Source: Streptomyces sp. B1I3 (lineage in GTDB: Bacteria > Actinomycetota > Actinomycetes > Streptomycetales > Streptomycetaceae). From it: a stretch of DNA of 64,000 nucleotides. Made by a program: the position numbers and the translations under genes. The stretch spans positions 1,922,001 through 1,986,000 of the forward strand of contig NZ_JAUSYD010000001.1 in NCBI RefSeq assembly GCF_030816615.1, given 5' to 3'. Below are positions 45,259 through 53,283 of this stretch, piece by piece (the first letter of the stretch is position 1; each line of letters opens with the position of its first letter). The notes under the pieces were generated by a model. The model did no database searches, was not told the DNA's origin, and worked only from the letters and a program-made list of their open reading frames with translations.

Positions 45259-46464
45259 ATGGATGTGCGACCGCTCGACGACATAAAAGTCCTGGACCTG
45301 ACGAACGTCCTGGCAGGCCCGTACTGCAGTTACCACCTCATGCTCCTCGGGGCGGAGGTCATCAAGATCGAGCGACCTGGGCAAGGCGATCTGGCCCGCA
45401 ACCTCGGCCCGGACGCCGACCTGAACCGTGCCGGGATCGGGGCTTCCTTCCTGGCCCAGAACGCGGGCAAGAAGTCCGTGGAACTCGATCTCAAGGACCC
45501 GGCCGACCGCGAGGTATTCGAGGAGATGCTCGCCGGCGCCGATGTCCTCCTGGAGAATTTCCGCGCCGGGGTGCTCTCACGGATGGGCTACGACCAGGAG
45601 CAACTCGACCAGATCAACCCCAGGCTGGTCTGCTGTTCCATATCCGGCTTCGGCCAGAGCGGTCCGATGAGCGATGCACCGGCGTACGACCAGATCATCC
45701 AGGGGCTCTCCGGGATGATGAGCGTCACCGGCACCGCCGACACCGCCCCACTGCGGGTCGGATTCCCGGTGTGCGACACCACGGGCGGACTGTCTGCAGC
45801 CCTTGCGGTCAGCGCCGCACTGCTGCACCGGGAACGCACGGGGCAGGGCAGCCGGCTGGACGTGTCCATGCTGGAGACTTCGCTGTCGGCCATGGGATGG
45901 GCCGTCTCGAACTACATGATCAGCGGAGTCCCCCCGGAACCGATGGGGGACCAGAACGCAACCGCCGCGCCCTCCGGCACCTTCCGCACGGCGGACGGAC
46001 CACTGAACATCGCCGCCAACCAGCAGCGCCAGTTCGAGACCCTGTGCCGACTGGTCGGCGCTCCTGAGCTCCTCACCGATCCCCGCTTCATCGAACGGGA
46101 AGGCCGTAAGGCCCATCGCGAGGAACTGAACGCCGCGCTCAACCACGCGCTTTCAGGGCGTCCAGCCGCAGAGTGGGAACAACTGCTGACCGCAGCCGGA
46201 GTGCCTGCGGCCCGTGTCCTCACCGTCCCGCAGGCCCTCTCCCAGCCCCAGTTGCGGCACCGGGGGTTCATCGCCGAACTCCGCAGGCCCGACGCCTCGG
46301 GCACCAGCCTGCCCGTACTGGGGAGCGGGGTGCTCTTCGACGGAGAGGCGTTCCTGCCTCGGACACCACCGCCGCTGCTGGGTGAGCACAACAACGAACG
46401 GGACGAGCTCGCATCCCGCTGGTCCGCCACCACCGACGCCACGAAGGAGGCGACACGTTCATGA
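45259..46464 (+). CDS. Class III (CaiB/BaiF-type) CoA-transferase
   Basis: 401 residues, the usual length. The N-terminus KVLDLTNVLAGPYCS with YHLMLLGAEVIKIERPGQGD and the AQNAGKKSVELDLKDP block are family hallmarks; the catalytic Asp region falls near VSMLETSLSAMG. It moves CoA from a donor thioester to a carboxylic acid, activating it. GAGGAGACAACACTT precedes the ATG. Its stop overlaps the next gene by four bases (ATGA), which links it to the citrate-synthase-fold lyase. Confidence 0.9.
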   Translation: MDVRPLDDIKVLDLTNVLAGPYCSYHLMLLGAEVIKIERPGQGDLARNLGPDADLNRAGIGASFLAQNAGKKSVELDLKDPADREVFEEMLAGADVLLENFRAGVLSRMGYDQEQLDQINPRLVCCSISGFGQSGPMSDAPAYDQIIQGLSGMMSVTGTADTAPLRVGFPVCDTTGGLSAALAVSAALLHRERTGQGSRLDVSMLETSLSAMGWAVSNYMISGVPPEPMGDQNATAAPSGTFRTADGPLNIAANQQRQFETLCRLVGAPELLTDPRFIEREGRKAHREELNAALNHALSGRPAAEWEQLLTAAGVPAARVLTVPQALSQPQLRHRGFIAELRRPDASGTSLPVLGSGVLFDGEAFLPRTPPPLLGEHNNERDELASRWSATTDATKEATRS

Positions 46465-47309
46465 GTGCATCCACGTCCGCATCCGCCCACGACGAGGCCG
46501 CGCAGTGGTGGGCCACTGCCGTCAGCCACATAGAGCCCGGTTCCATCGAACTACGGGACCGGCCCGTGCAGGACCTGATCGGCTCCGTCGGCCTCGTGGA
46601 CACACTGTGGCTGCTGCTACGCGGCGCCCTGCCTTCACCACGCCAGTCCGCCCTGCTGGAAGCAGCCCTCGTGGCAGGTGTGGATCACGGCCCCCAGGCG
46701 CCGTCGATCGCTGCCGCGCGCATGGCAGCCACCTGCGGGGTCGGGCTCAACAACGCGATCGCCACCGGCGTCAACATGCTCGGGGACGTCCATGGCGGAG
46801 CAGGCCAGCAGTGCGTGGAAATGCTTGAGGAGATCCGCACCCTTCATGCGGAGAGCCGGGATTGGGACGCGGCCGCCAGCGAGGTCATGACCCTGCGCCA
46901 GGCGCGTTCACGCTACCTTCCAGGCTTCGGCCATCGCTTCCACCCTGTCGACCCCCGCCGCGATCCACTCCTGAAGCTGACGGAGGAGGCGGTGGCCGCG
47001 GGAGTCGTGGCGGGCGACCACCTGCAGGCGGCCCTGGCCGTCGAACGCGCCCTGCGGCGCCGGCGCGCCGGCGCACGTCCGGTGCCGATGAACATCGACG
47101 GCGCCACGGCCGTCATCTACGCCGAACTCGGCTTCCCCGCACCGCTCGCCAGGGGCCTGTTCGTGATCAGCCGGTCGGTGGGCATCCTGGCGCACGCCTG
47201 GGAGGAGACCGGTCAGGGCCGACGGAACAAGGGCCCCATCCCCCGTTCCATCCTGCCCGCCCGCCTGCACCCCGTCGTTCCGCGCGCCGACGAGGAATCC
47301 GCGTCGTGA
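46461..47309 (+). CDS. Small citrate-synthase-fold protein, citryl-CoA lyase-like
   Basis: 282 residues, much shorter than citrate synthases (about 370-430). It keeps PGFGHRFHPVDPR, matching the catalytic-His and binding loop of citrate synthase, and NIDGATAVIYAELGF near the C-terminus. This shape is that of citryl-CoA lyase, which runs the retro-Claisen half reaction, releasing acetyl-CoA and a 2-oxoacid. Coupling to a CoA-transferase suggests that a hydroxy-acid is first loaded with CoA, then cleaved here. The actual substrate (citrate, citramalate or another tertiary hydroxy acid) is unknown. Confidence 0.75.
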   Translation: MSASTSASAHDEAAQWWATAVSHIEPGSIELRDRPVQDLIGSVGLVDTLWLLLRGALPSPRQSALLEAALVAGVDHGPQAPSIAAARMAATCGVGLNNAIATGVNMLGDVHGGAGQQCVEMLEEIRTLHAESRDWDAAASEVMTLRQARSRYLPGFGHRFHPVDPRRDPLLKLTEEAVAAGVVAGDHLQAALAVERALRRRRAGARPVPMNIDGATAVIYAELGFPAPLARGLFVISRSVGILAHAWEETGQGRRNKGPIPRSILPARLHPVVPRADEESAS

Positions 47310-47364
47310 CCCTTGTCAGGCCGCTGCCACGTCCTTAACGTATGGAAGCGCCTCTCGGCGACCA

Positions 47365-47386
47365 CCATGCGGGCCTAACGAACCGC
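47365..47386 (+). promoter_or_regulatory. GCGG-N10-CCGC element before the PQQ dehydrogenase gene
   Basis: GCGG at 47369-47372 and CCGC at 47383-47386 with ten bases between, and AACCGC as the right end. The following GAACCGCACAGCGGA (47380-47394) is matched with one change at 51077-51091 before pqqA. It lies about 100 bases upstream of the dehydrogenase start. Confidence 0.55.
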
Positions 47387-47488
47387 ACAGCGGACCAAGA
47401 TCCGCCTCCCGCTCTCTCTTACCCTCGCCGCCCACCGGGCCATCAGGTGGACCGGATTTCGGCAGGGTCATGTCACGAAAGAGGGTTC

Positions 47489-49639
47489 ATGGACAGACGC
47501 AGTTTTCTCGCCACAGCCGCAGCCGGCACGACCGCGAGCATCGCAGTTCTCAACTCACCCGCCCAAGCCGCTGAAGCCCGCACGGGCACGCTGGCAACGC
47601 CCGTGCCCCGACAGGCGTTCGAGGCGACAGCGAAGGATTTCCCCAAGGCCGGCGGCAACCTGGCCAACCAGAACTACTCGTCCCTCAAGAAGATCACCCC
47701 GCGCAACGTGAAGCAGCTCGGCGGGGCATGGCACATCAACCTGGAGGGTGGCGACACCGGCCGGGCCCAGCAGTGTGCCGTCGTCGCGCAGGACGGTGTG
47801 CTGTACATCGCCACCACGCAGCAGAACATCTTCGCCGTCAACGGACGTACCGGCGCCGTCAAGTGGAAGACGAGCGTCGGCACCGAGACCACCAACATGC
47901 GCGGGGTCGCCCTCGGGGAGGGACTCGCCTTCACCATCTCCGGCGCGAACATCATCTACGCCCTGGACCAGCGGACCGGCGCGGTCGTGTGGACCAGGCA
48001 GATGCTCATCGAGGACCAGGGCGACCCCGGCTGCGACCCCGCCAGCGGTCAGTGCGGCGGCAGCAAGGGAAGCCTCGCCGGGGCGGTCGTCTACTGGGAC
48101 GGCATGATCTACGTCGGAACCCAGGGCAGTACCGCCGGCGCCCGAGGACGGGGCTACGCCCTTGACGCAGCCACCGGCGAAGTCGTGTGGACGTTCTGGG
48201 GGACCCCCGGGCCCGGCGAGTTCGGCCATGACACCTGGGAGGGCGACACCTGGAAGACCGGTGGCGCAGTGTGCTGGATCCACCCGGCCGTCGACCCCGA
48301 ACTGGGTCTCGTCTACTGGACGTTCGGAAATCCGTACCCGCGCACCGATGGCTCCACCCGCGGCGGCGACAACCTCTTCGCCAACTGCCTGGTGGCCATC
48401 GATGCCAAGACCGGAAAGCGACGCTGGCACTTCCAGTCCGTGCATCACGACATCTGGGACTACGACGGCGTCATGTCGCCGGTGCTCGCAGACATCCAGA
48501 TCAGGGGACGCAAGCGCAAGGTCGTCGTCTACGGCAGCAAGACCGGGATGTACTACATCCTCGACCGCGCCAGCGGCGACCCGGTGCACGGGATGGAGGA
48601 GCGACCGGTACCGCAGCACGCACTGCAGAAGACCTCACCCACCCAGCCCTTCCCGGGAGGGGAGCCCTTCGTCGAGACCGAGCCGCGGATCGACAAGGCG
48701 ACGCGTCCCGTGCCGTTCTACGCCACCGGCGGCGTCTTCGAGGTCCACTGGGACCGCCCCACCATCCTGTACCCGGGCGCAGGCGGCGGCGCGGACTGGT
48801 CGTCCCCGTCCTTCAGCCACCGCACGGGACTGGTCTATGTCGGCTACGGGCTGATCAACTCCGCGTACTCCAACACCCACGGCGGCCGAGTCAACACGGC
48901 CCGTCCGCTGGGCGAGTACTTCGCCGGCGGTGTCGTGGCCGTCGATCCCCGCACCAACACGGTCTCCTGGCGACAGGAGGGCGACTGGTCGCTCGCCCAC
49001 GGCAACGGCGTCCTCAGCACAGCGAGCGGCGTGCTCTTCCAGGGGCGGCCCGATGGCGTGCTGACCGCCCTGGACGACTCCAACGGCGAGGAGCTGTGGA
49101 CCTGGCAGTGCGGCGCGGGCGTCAACACCAGCCCCATGACGTACGAGGTCGACGGCGAGCAGTACGTGGCCGTGCTGGCCGGCGGAAACGGTCTGCCCTA
49201 CCCGGACATCCCGCGCGGCGACCACCTGTGGGCGTTCAAGGTCGGCGGCAAGGTCGGGCCCGCCCCCGCACCCACCCCCCCGTCCAAGCGCAACCAGATC
49301 CGCACGGCGGCCGTCACGGGCGCGACCGCTGGCAACACGATCACGCTGGGACGCATCTGGGACAGCGCGAAGAACGCGCCCGGCGCCACCGAAAGCCTGG
49401 TGTCGCAGAACGCCATGTCCCCGCAGCACCTCGCCATCCCCCGGGGGACGACGGTCACGTTCACCAACCCGGCGGCCAACAAGTCCGCACACGGAGCGGT
49501 CGCCTTCTTCGAGGCCGAGTTCGACACCGGCCTGCTCATGCCGGGCGAGTCGTACACCTACACCTTCAACACCCCCGGCGAGTTCTTCTACAACGACCCG
49601 ATCTCCCCGCAGAGCACCGGCAAGATCGTCGTCTCCTAG
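47489..49639 (+). CDS. Tat-exported PQQ-dependent dehydrogenase with cupredoxin-like tail
   Basis: 716 residues. MDRRSFLATAAAG with a hydrophobic stretch is a Tat signal, so the folded protein is exported. The body is an eight-bladed quinoprotein propeller: repeated W-motifs (TGAVKWKTSVG, TGAVVWTRQM, TGEVVWTFWG), the GGDNLF block holding the predicted catalytic Asp, and HHDIWDYDG. There is no CxxCH, so no haem domain. The last 100 residues resemble a cupredoxin, but the Cys, His and Met copper ligands expected in the final loop are replaced (FFYNDPISPQSTG). GAGGG precedes the ATG. Likely an alcohol or aldehyde dehydrogenase supplied with cofactor by the pqq genes downstream. Confidence 0.9.
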   Translation: MDRRSFLATAAAGTTASIAVLNSPAQAAEARTGTLATPVPRQAFEATAKDFPKAGGNLANQNYSSLKKITPRNVKQLGGAWHINLEGGDTGRAQQCAVVAQDGVLYIATTQQNIFAVNGRTGAVKWKTSVGTETTNMRGVALGEGLAFTISGANIIYALDQRTGAVVWTRQMLIEDQGDPGCDPASGQCGGSKGSLAGAVVYWDGMIYVGTQGSTAGARGRGYALDAATGEVVWTFWGTPGPGEFGHDTWEGDTWKTGGAVCWIHPAVDPELGLVYWTFGNPYPRTDGSTRGGDNLFANCLVAIDAKTGKRRWHFQSVHHDIWDYDGVMSPVLADIQIRGRKRKVVVYGSKTGMYYILDRASGDPVHGMEERPVPQHALQKTSPTQPFPGGEPFVETEPRIDKATRPVPFYATGGVFEVHWDRPTILYPGAGGGADWSSPSFSHRTGLVYVGYGLINSAYSNTHGGRVNTARPLGEYFAGGVVAVDPRTNTVSWRQEGDWSLAHGNGVLSTASGVLFQGRPDGVLTALDDSNGEELWTWQCGAGVNTSPMTYEVDGEQYVAVLAGGNGLPYPDIPRGDHLWAFKVGGKVGPAPAPTPPSKRNQIRTAAVTGATAGNTITLGRIWDSAKNAPGATESLVSQNAMSPQHLAIPRGTTVTFTNPAANKSAHGAVAFFEAEFDTGLLMPGESYTYTFNTPGEFFYNDPISPQSTGKIVVS

Positions 49640-49643
49640 CACA

Positions 49644-49659
49644 CGGCTCCCCGGAGCCG
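49644..49659 (+). terminator. Short hairpin after the PQQ dehydrogenase gene
   Basis: CGGCTCC (49644-49650) and GGAGCCG (49653-49659) start four bases after the stop codon. Short but perfect; a probable weak terminator. The following 267 bases before the ThuA-like gene hold no gene. Confidence 0.45.
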
Positions 49660-49926
49660 CGTCTGCCGCCGCGCGGATCGCCCGGCCCGGGGACGACGCC
49701 TGCCTGGCCACCGCCGCCATGCCAACGATCGCCCCAGCAGCCCACTGCTCCACGGCGCGCACGGCGCGACGGACCTCCCGCCCATCACCCCGCCGCCGGG
49801 GCGAATGCCCTGATCGGCACTCTGCGTCCCCGCCGGCGTAAGCGCTGCACCCTGTCCAGCCACGCCCCGCCTGTCTCCGGCGTGCCGTTTTCCGGCGCGT
49901 CGCCTCCAAGAGAAGGAAACGCATCC

Positions 49927-50919
49927 ATGTCAGGAAGAACGCTCCGAGCGAGAGCCCTGAGCACGCGTTCGGCGGTCCTCGCCACCCTGGGAACGGCCGT
50001 CGCCATGGTGGTGGCGCTCATCGCCACCGGCACTCTCAGCGTCGCCCACGGACGGATCGGGACCGGTGCCGAGGAACTGGGCGATCCGGACTACGGCGTC
50101 TGCCGCGGTCTCGATCCCGACTGCTACCACGACTGGGGCAACTTCGACCCCGCCAAGGGCTACAGGATCCTCCTGTACACCCGCACCGCGGGCCCTCGTC
50201 ACGCGAACCTCGGCCCGGCGCTGGCCACCGGCCTCAACCCGCCACTCACCGACGCGAACGTGGTCCAGAAGGCCATGATCAAGCTGGGTGAGACCGGGGG
50301 CTTCCAGGTCGACTACACGGAGGACGTAGGCCAACTAGCCTCCCCCAACACCCTGTTCAAGTACAACGCGGTGGTCTTCTTCTCCACCAGCCGCGACGCG
50401 CTGGACGACGCCGCCCAGACCTCACTGCGGCAGTACATCCGCGGCGGCGGCGGCTTCGTCGGCATCCACAACGCCTTCGGCACCGAGTACAACTGGCCCT
50501 GGTACGAAGGGCTGCTCGGCAACGCCAACTTCTACGACCACGGCGCTTCCCAGCCGGGAACGGTGCAGACCGTGGAGCGCAGGGACGTCTCCACCAAGGA
50601 ACTGCCGGCGCGGTGGAACTTCACGGACGAGTGGTACAACCTGGTGCCCGCCCCCACCAAGGTGCGGGTGCTCGCCGAGGTCGACGAGAGCACTCTCGCC
50701 AAGGGAGTGGCCGGCAACTACAACCACCCCGGACACGGTGACAACCACGCCGTGGCCTGGTGCCAGTACTACGACGGTGGCAAGTCCTGGGTCACCACCC
50801 TGGGCCACGACGCCAAGGAATTCACCACGGACGGTTCCTTCGCCGGCGCCGCCGAGTTCCAGAAGCTGATCGTGGGCGGCATCCAGTCGGTTTCGGGCAT
50901 CAAGCCCTTCTGCAAGTAG
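49927..50919 (+). CDS. Secreted ThuA-like (glutamine amidotransferase-fold) protein
   Basis: 330 residues. An N-terminal hydrophobic segment (SAVLATLGTAVAMVVALIAT) is a signal peptide or anchor. The domain has RILLYTRTAGPRHANL, FKYNAVVFFSTS and a GGGGFVGIHNAFGTEYNWPWY block, all typical of ThuA/trehalose-utilisation-type proteins, and a late GRHD-like NHPGHGDNHAVAWCQYYDGGKSW region. AGAAGGAAA precedes the ATG. Its function is unclear; ThuA domains occur beside sugar or PQQ-type oxidations and may handle an oxidised product outside the cell. Confidence 0.8.
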   Translation: MSGRTLRARALSTRSAVLATLGTAVAMVVALIATGTLSVAHGRIGTGAEELGDPDYGVCRGLDPDCYHDWGNFDPAKGYRILLYTRTAGPRHANLGPALATGLNPPLTDANVVQKAMIKLGETGGFQVDYTEDVGQLASPNTLFKYNAVVFFSTSRDALDDAAQTSLRQYIRGGGGFVGIHNAFGTEYNWPWYEGLLGNANFYDHGASQPGTVQTVERRDVSTKELPARWNFTDEWYNLVPAPTKVRVLAEVDESTLAKGVAGNYNHPGHGDNHAVAWCQYYDGGKSWVTTLGHDAKEFTTDGSFAGAAEFQKLIVGGIQSVSGIKPFCK

Positions 50920-51040
50920 TCCGGGCCTCGAACGCGTCGCGGGCAACACGCCCGCACGGCGCCGGACCCGCGCCCCGATCCGTCGGCCGCGAGCGCGTGG
51001 ATCTACCCCATCCCTCCTCTTGCCACTGCTCACCGCCGTG

Positions 51041-51083
51041 TCTAGCGTAGGGAGCGAACCGTCTAGCGGGACGAGTGAACCGC
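51041..51083 (+). promoter_or_regulatory. Tandem 21-bp operator-like repeats upstream of pqqA
   Basis: Two direct repeats, 51041-51061 and 51062-51082, each beginning TCTAGCG and ending AACCG (16 of 21 positions agree). The second contains GCGG-N10-CCGC at 51066-51083 and continues into GAACCGCACAACGGA; the first has GCGT-N10-CCGT. Tandem spacing of two helical turns suggests two regulator dimers on one DNA face. Confidence 0.65.
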
Positions 51084-51213
51084 ACAACGGATTTCAGGTG
51101 GTCCTGGACTGCCTTTGACGCAAGGATCCACCCACCCTCCGCCGGTGCCCGACACCTCACCCGGCAGCGCGTCGCCCCTCACTGATCTCACCTCATCCGA
51201 AGGGATTTCGACC

Positions 51214-51351
51214 ATGCTTGAATCCAACGCACCTGCTCCGCAGGACCAGGTCACGTCCATCACCGCGACGGTGCCCACCTGGTCCTCTCCGGACTTCACG
51301 GTCATCGAGACCGGCATGGAAGTCACCGCCTACTACCTCAACGACCTCTAG
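51214..51351 (+). CDS. pqqA: PQQ precursor peptide PqqA
   Basis: 45 residues. The C-terminal half, WSSPDFTVIETGMEVTAYYL, has the conserved Glu and Tyr three residues apart (E-V-T-A-Y) whose side chains are joined to form PQQ. The N-terminal leader is longer than in methylotroph PqqA. The ATG at 51214 follows AAGGG; the frame is open to 51115 but without family resemblance. It is the first gene of pqqABCDE, with 11 bases to pqqB. Confidence 0.9.
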   Translation: MLESNAPAPQDQVTSITATVPTWSSPDFTVIETGMEVTAYYLNDL

Positions 51352-51362
51352 CAGACGCCCCC

Positions 51363-52259
51363 GTGCTGCTGCTCACGCTGGGCACGGCAGCGGGTGGAGG
51401 AGTTCCCCAGTGGAACTGCGCGTGCCCCGGATGTTCCGGGGCACGCGCCCACCCCCGCCGGCGCCGCAGCCACGACTCCCTCGCCGTTCTCGGCGACGGT
51501 CGGTCATCATGGTTCCTCCTCAACGCCGGTCCCGACATCACGGAACACATGGAGACGCACACCGAGCTCCGCCCCGGCGCGGGCAGCGAGCGCACTCCCG
51601 TAGTCCAGATCCTGCTCACGGATGCCGAACTCGACCATACGCTGGGCCTGTTGCGACTCCGTGAGGCCCACCATCTGGAGATCTTCGCAACGCCACCCGT
51701 GCGCCGGGCGCTACGGGAGCGTCTGGCCCTGGACACTGTTCTCACTCCGTACACCACCCTCACCTGGCATGACCTGCCCCCTGCCGGGCACACTCCGGCG
51801 GTGGCCGCCGGAATCGAGGTGTCCGCCATTCCCCTGTCCACCAAACGTCCCCGATATGCAGCCGATGCTGTGGAGGACGACAGCTGGGTCGTCGCTGCCC
51901 GGCTCCACGACCCGGCCACCGGCAAGACGGCGATTTATGCACCGGCGCTCGCGGCCCGAACCGAGGAGTTCACGAAGGAGGCCGCCGGGGCCGACTGCGT
52001 CTTCGTCGACGGAACGTTCTGGGACGACGAGGAGCCAAGGCGCCTGGGCATATCCGCCCGGACCTCCACCGGCATGGGACATCTGCCGATCGACGGCCCC
52101 GGCGGAACGGCCGAGTGGCTGGCACGGCTGCCGGCCCGCTGCCTTTACACCCACCTCAACAACACGAACCCCCTGGTCGACCCGTCTGCCCCGCAACACG
52201 GCGTCCTCTCCGGGCTGGGGCTTGAAGTGGCACAGGACGGCATGGTGATCGAACTATGA
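51363..52259 (+). CDS. pqqB: PQQ biosynthesis protein PqqB
   Basis: 298 residues, GTG start, metallo-beta-lactamase fold. The family pattern is clear: LGTAAGGGVPQWNCACPGC with the zinc-binding cysteines, LLNAGPDI, LTDAELDHTLGL in place of HxHxDH, and YTHLNNTNPL near the end. PqqB acts in a hydroxylation step on the intermediate leading to PqqC. Overlaps pqqC by four bases. Confidence 0.95.
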   Translation: MLLLTLGTAAGGGVPQWNCACPGCSGARAHPRRRRSHDSLAVLGDGRSSWFLLNAGPDITEHMETHTELRPGAGSERTPVVQILLTDAELDHTLGLLRLREAHHLEIFATPPVRRALRERLALDTVLTPYTTLTWHDLPPAGHTPAVAAGIEVSAIPLSTKRPRYAADAVEDDSWVVAARLHDPATGKTAIYAPALAARTEEFTKEAAGADCVFVDGTFWDDEEPRRLGISARTSTGMGHLPIDGPGGTAEWLARLPARCLYTHLNNTNPLVDPSAPQHGVLSGLGLEVAQDGMVIEL

Positions 52260-53014
52260 CAACAGCACCCGCACGGCCGGCCCAGGCCGCGGCATCCACC
52301 GAGTGGCCGGACAACAGTCCTCTGCCACCTGCAGCATTCGAGCACGAACTGCGGGAACTCGCGCGGAGCCGCTACCACGACACCCATCCGTTCAACGTAC
52401 GGATGCACCAGGGCGGGCTCAGCCCCGTCGAGCTCCGGACCTGGGTCGCCAACCGGTTCCACTACCAGCGGAGCATCCCGGTGAAGGACGCCCTGATCCT
52501 CGCCAAACTGCCCGAGCCGGCCATGCGCCGCTCCTGGCTGCGCAGAATCCAGGATCATGACGGCCTGGCGGACGGCGAAGGCGGTATCGAGCGCTGGCTG
52601 CGGCTCGGCGAGGCGGTCGGCCTCGACCGCACGGAACTGGAATCGGGCGGTTCCGTCCTCCCGGGGGTGCGTTTCGCAGTCGACGGCTACGTGAACTTCT
52701 GCCGGCTGAGCCCCGTTCTGGAGGCCGTGGCGTCCTCGCTTACAGAACTGTGCGCACCCAACATCATGCTGACCCGTCTGGAGACCTTTCCCCGTCACTA
52801 CCCGTGGATCGAGGAACCGGGCCTCGCCTACTTCCGCAACAGAGTTCCGCAGGGGCGCCGCGACGGTGTGGAGGCGCTGAACTGGGTCACCGAGTGGGCG
52901 CAGACCCGCTCCGAACAGCTTGCCGCACTGTCAGCCCTCGCCTTCAAGTGCGACATTCTGTGGTCGCTGCTGGACGCCGTGGAGCACGGGAGCAGGCCGG
53001 GGAGCGCAGCATGA
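52256..53014 (+). CDS. pqqC: Pyrroloquinoline-quinone synthase PqqC
   Basis: 252 residues, all-helical haem-oxygenase-like fold. Signatures: YHDTHPFNVRMHQGGL, RFHYQRSIPVKDALIL and RDHDGL-type RIQDHDG. It performs the final ring closure and eight-electron oxidation to PQQ without metal. ATGA overlap with pqqB and with pqqD. Confidence 0.96.
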   Translation: MTTAPARPAQAAASTEWPDNSPLPPAAFEHELRELARSRYHDTHPFNVRMHQGGLSPVELRTWVANRFHYQRSIPVKDALILAKLPEPAMRRSWLRRIQDHDGLADGEGGIERWLRLGEAVGLDRTELESGGSVLPGVRFAVDGYVNFCRLSPVLEAVASSLTELCAPNIMLTRLETFPRHYPWIEEPGLAYFRNRVPQGRRDGVEALNWVTEWAQTRSEQLAALSALAFKCDILWSLLDAVEHGSRPGSAA

Positions 53015-53283
53015 CGACACCCGATCCGGATCGCTGGTGCCCGCGTCCCGCTCCCGCCGTCCTCCTTCGGCACGACCGCGCGCGCGGCAATCACGTCCTG
53101 CTGATGCCGGAGCGCGTCGTCGTACTGACGGGCAGCGCCCGGCACGTGGTGGAGCTGTGCGACGGAACGCGAACGGTCGCCAGGATCACCGAAGAGCTGC
53201 GGGAGCGCTTTCCCGAAGCTCCCGTCGACGCGGAAGTGGGTCCGTTCGTGGAACGGATGCGCAAGGAAGGCTGGATTCGTTGA
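53011..53283 (+). CDS. pqqD: PQQ peptide chaperone PqqD
   Basis: 90 residues; the RiPP recognition element that binds PqqA and presents it to PqqE. The pattern VLLMPERVVVLTGSARHVVELCDGTRTVARITEEL is the winged-helix core. Start overlaps pqqC (ATGA) and its stop overlaps the pqqE TTG. In some organisms pqqC and pqqD are fused; here they are separate. Confidence 0.93.
   Translation: MTTPDPDRWCPRPAPAVLLRHDRARGNHVLLMPERVVVLTGSARHVVELCDGTRTVARITEELRERFPEAPVDAEVGPFVERMRKEGWIR

Noticed and set aside
48271..49926. Long open frame through the PQQ dehydrogenase in the ThuA reading frame
   Set aside because: The ThuA-like protein begins at 49927 with a signal sequence and ribosome site; upstream sequence is arginine-rich shadow.
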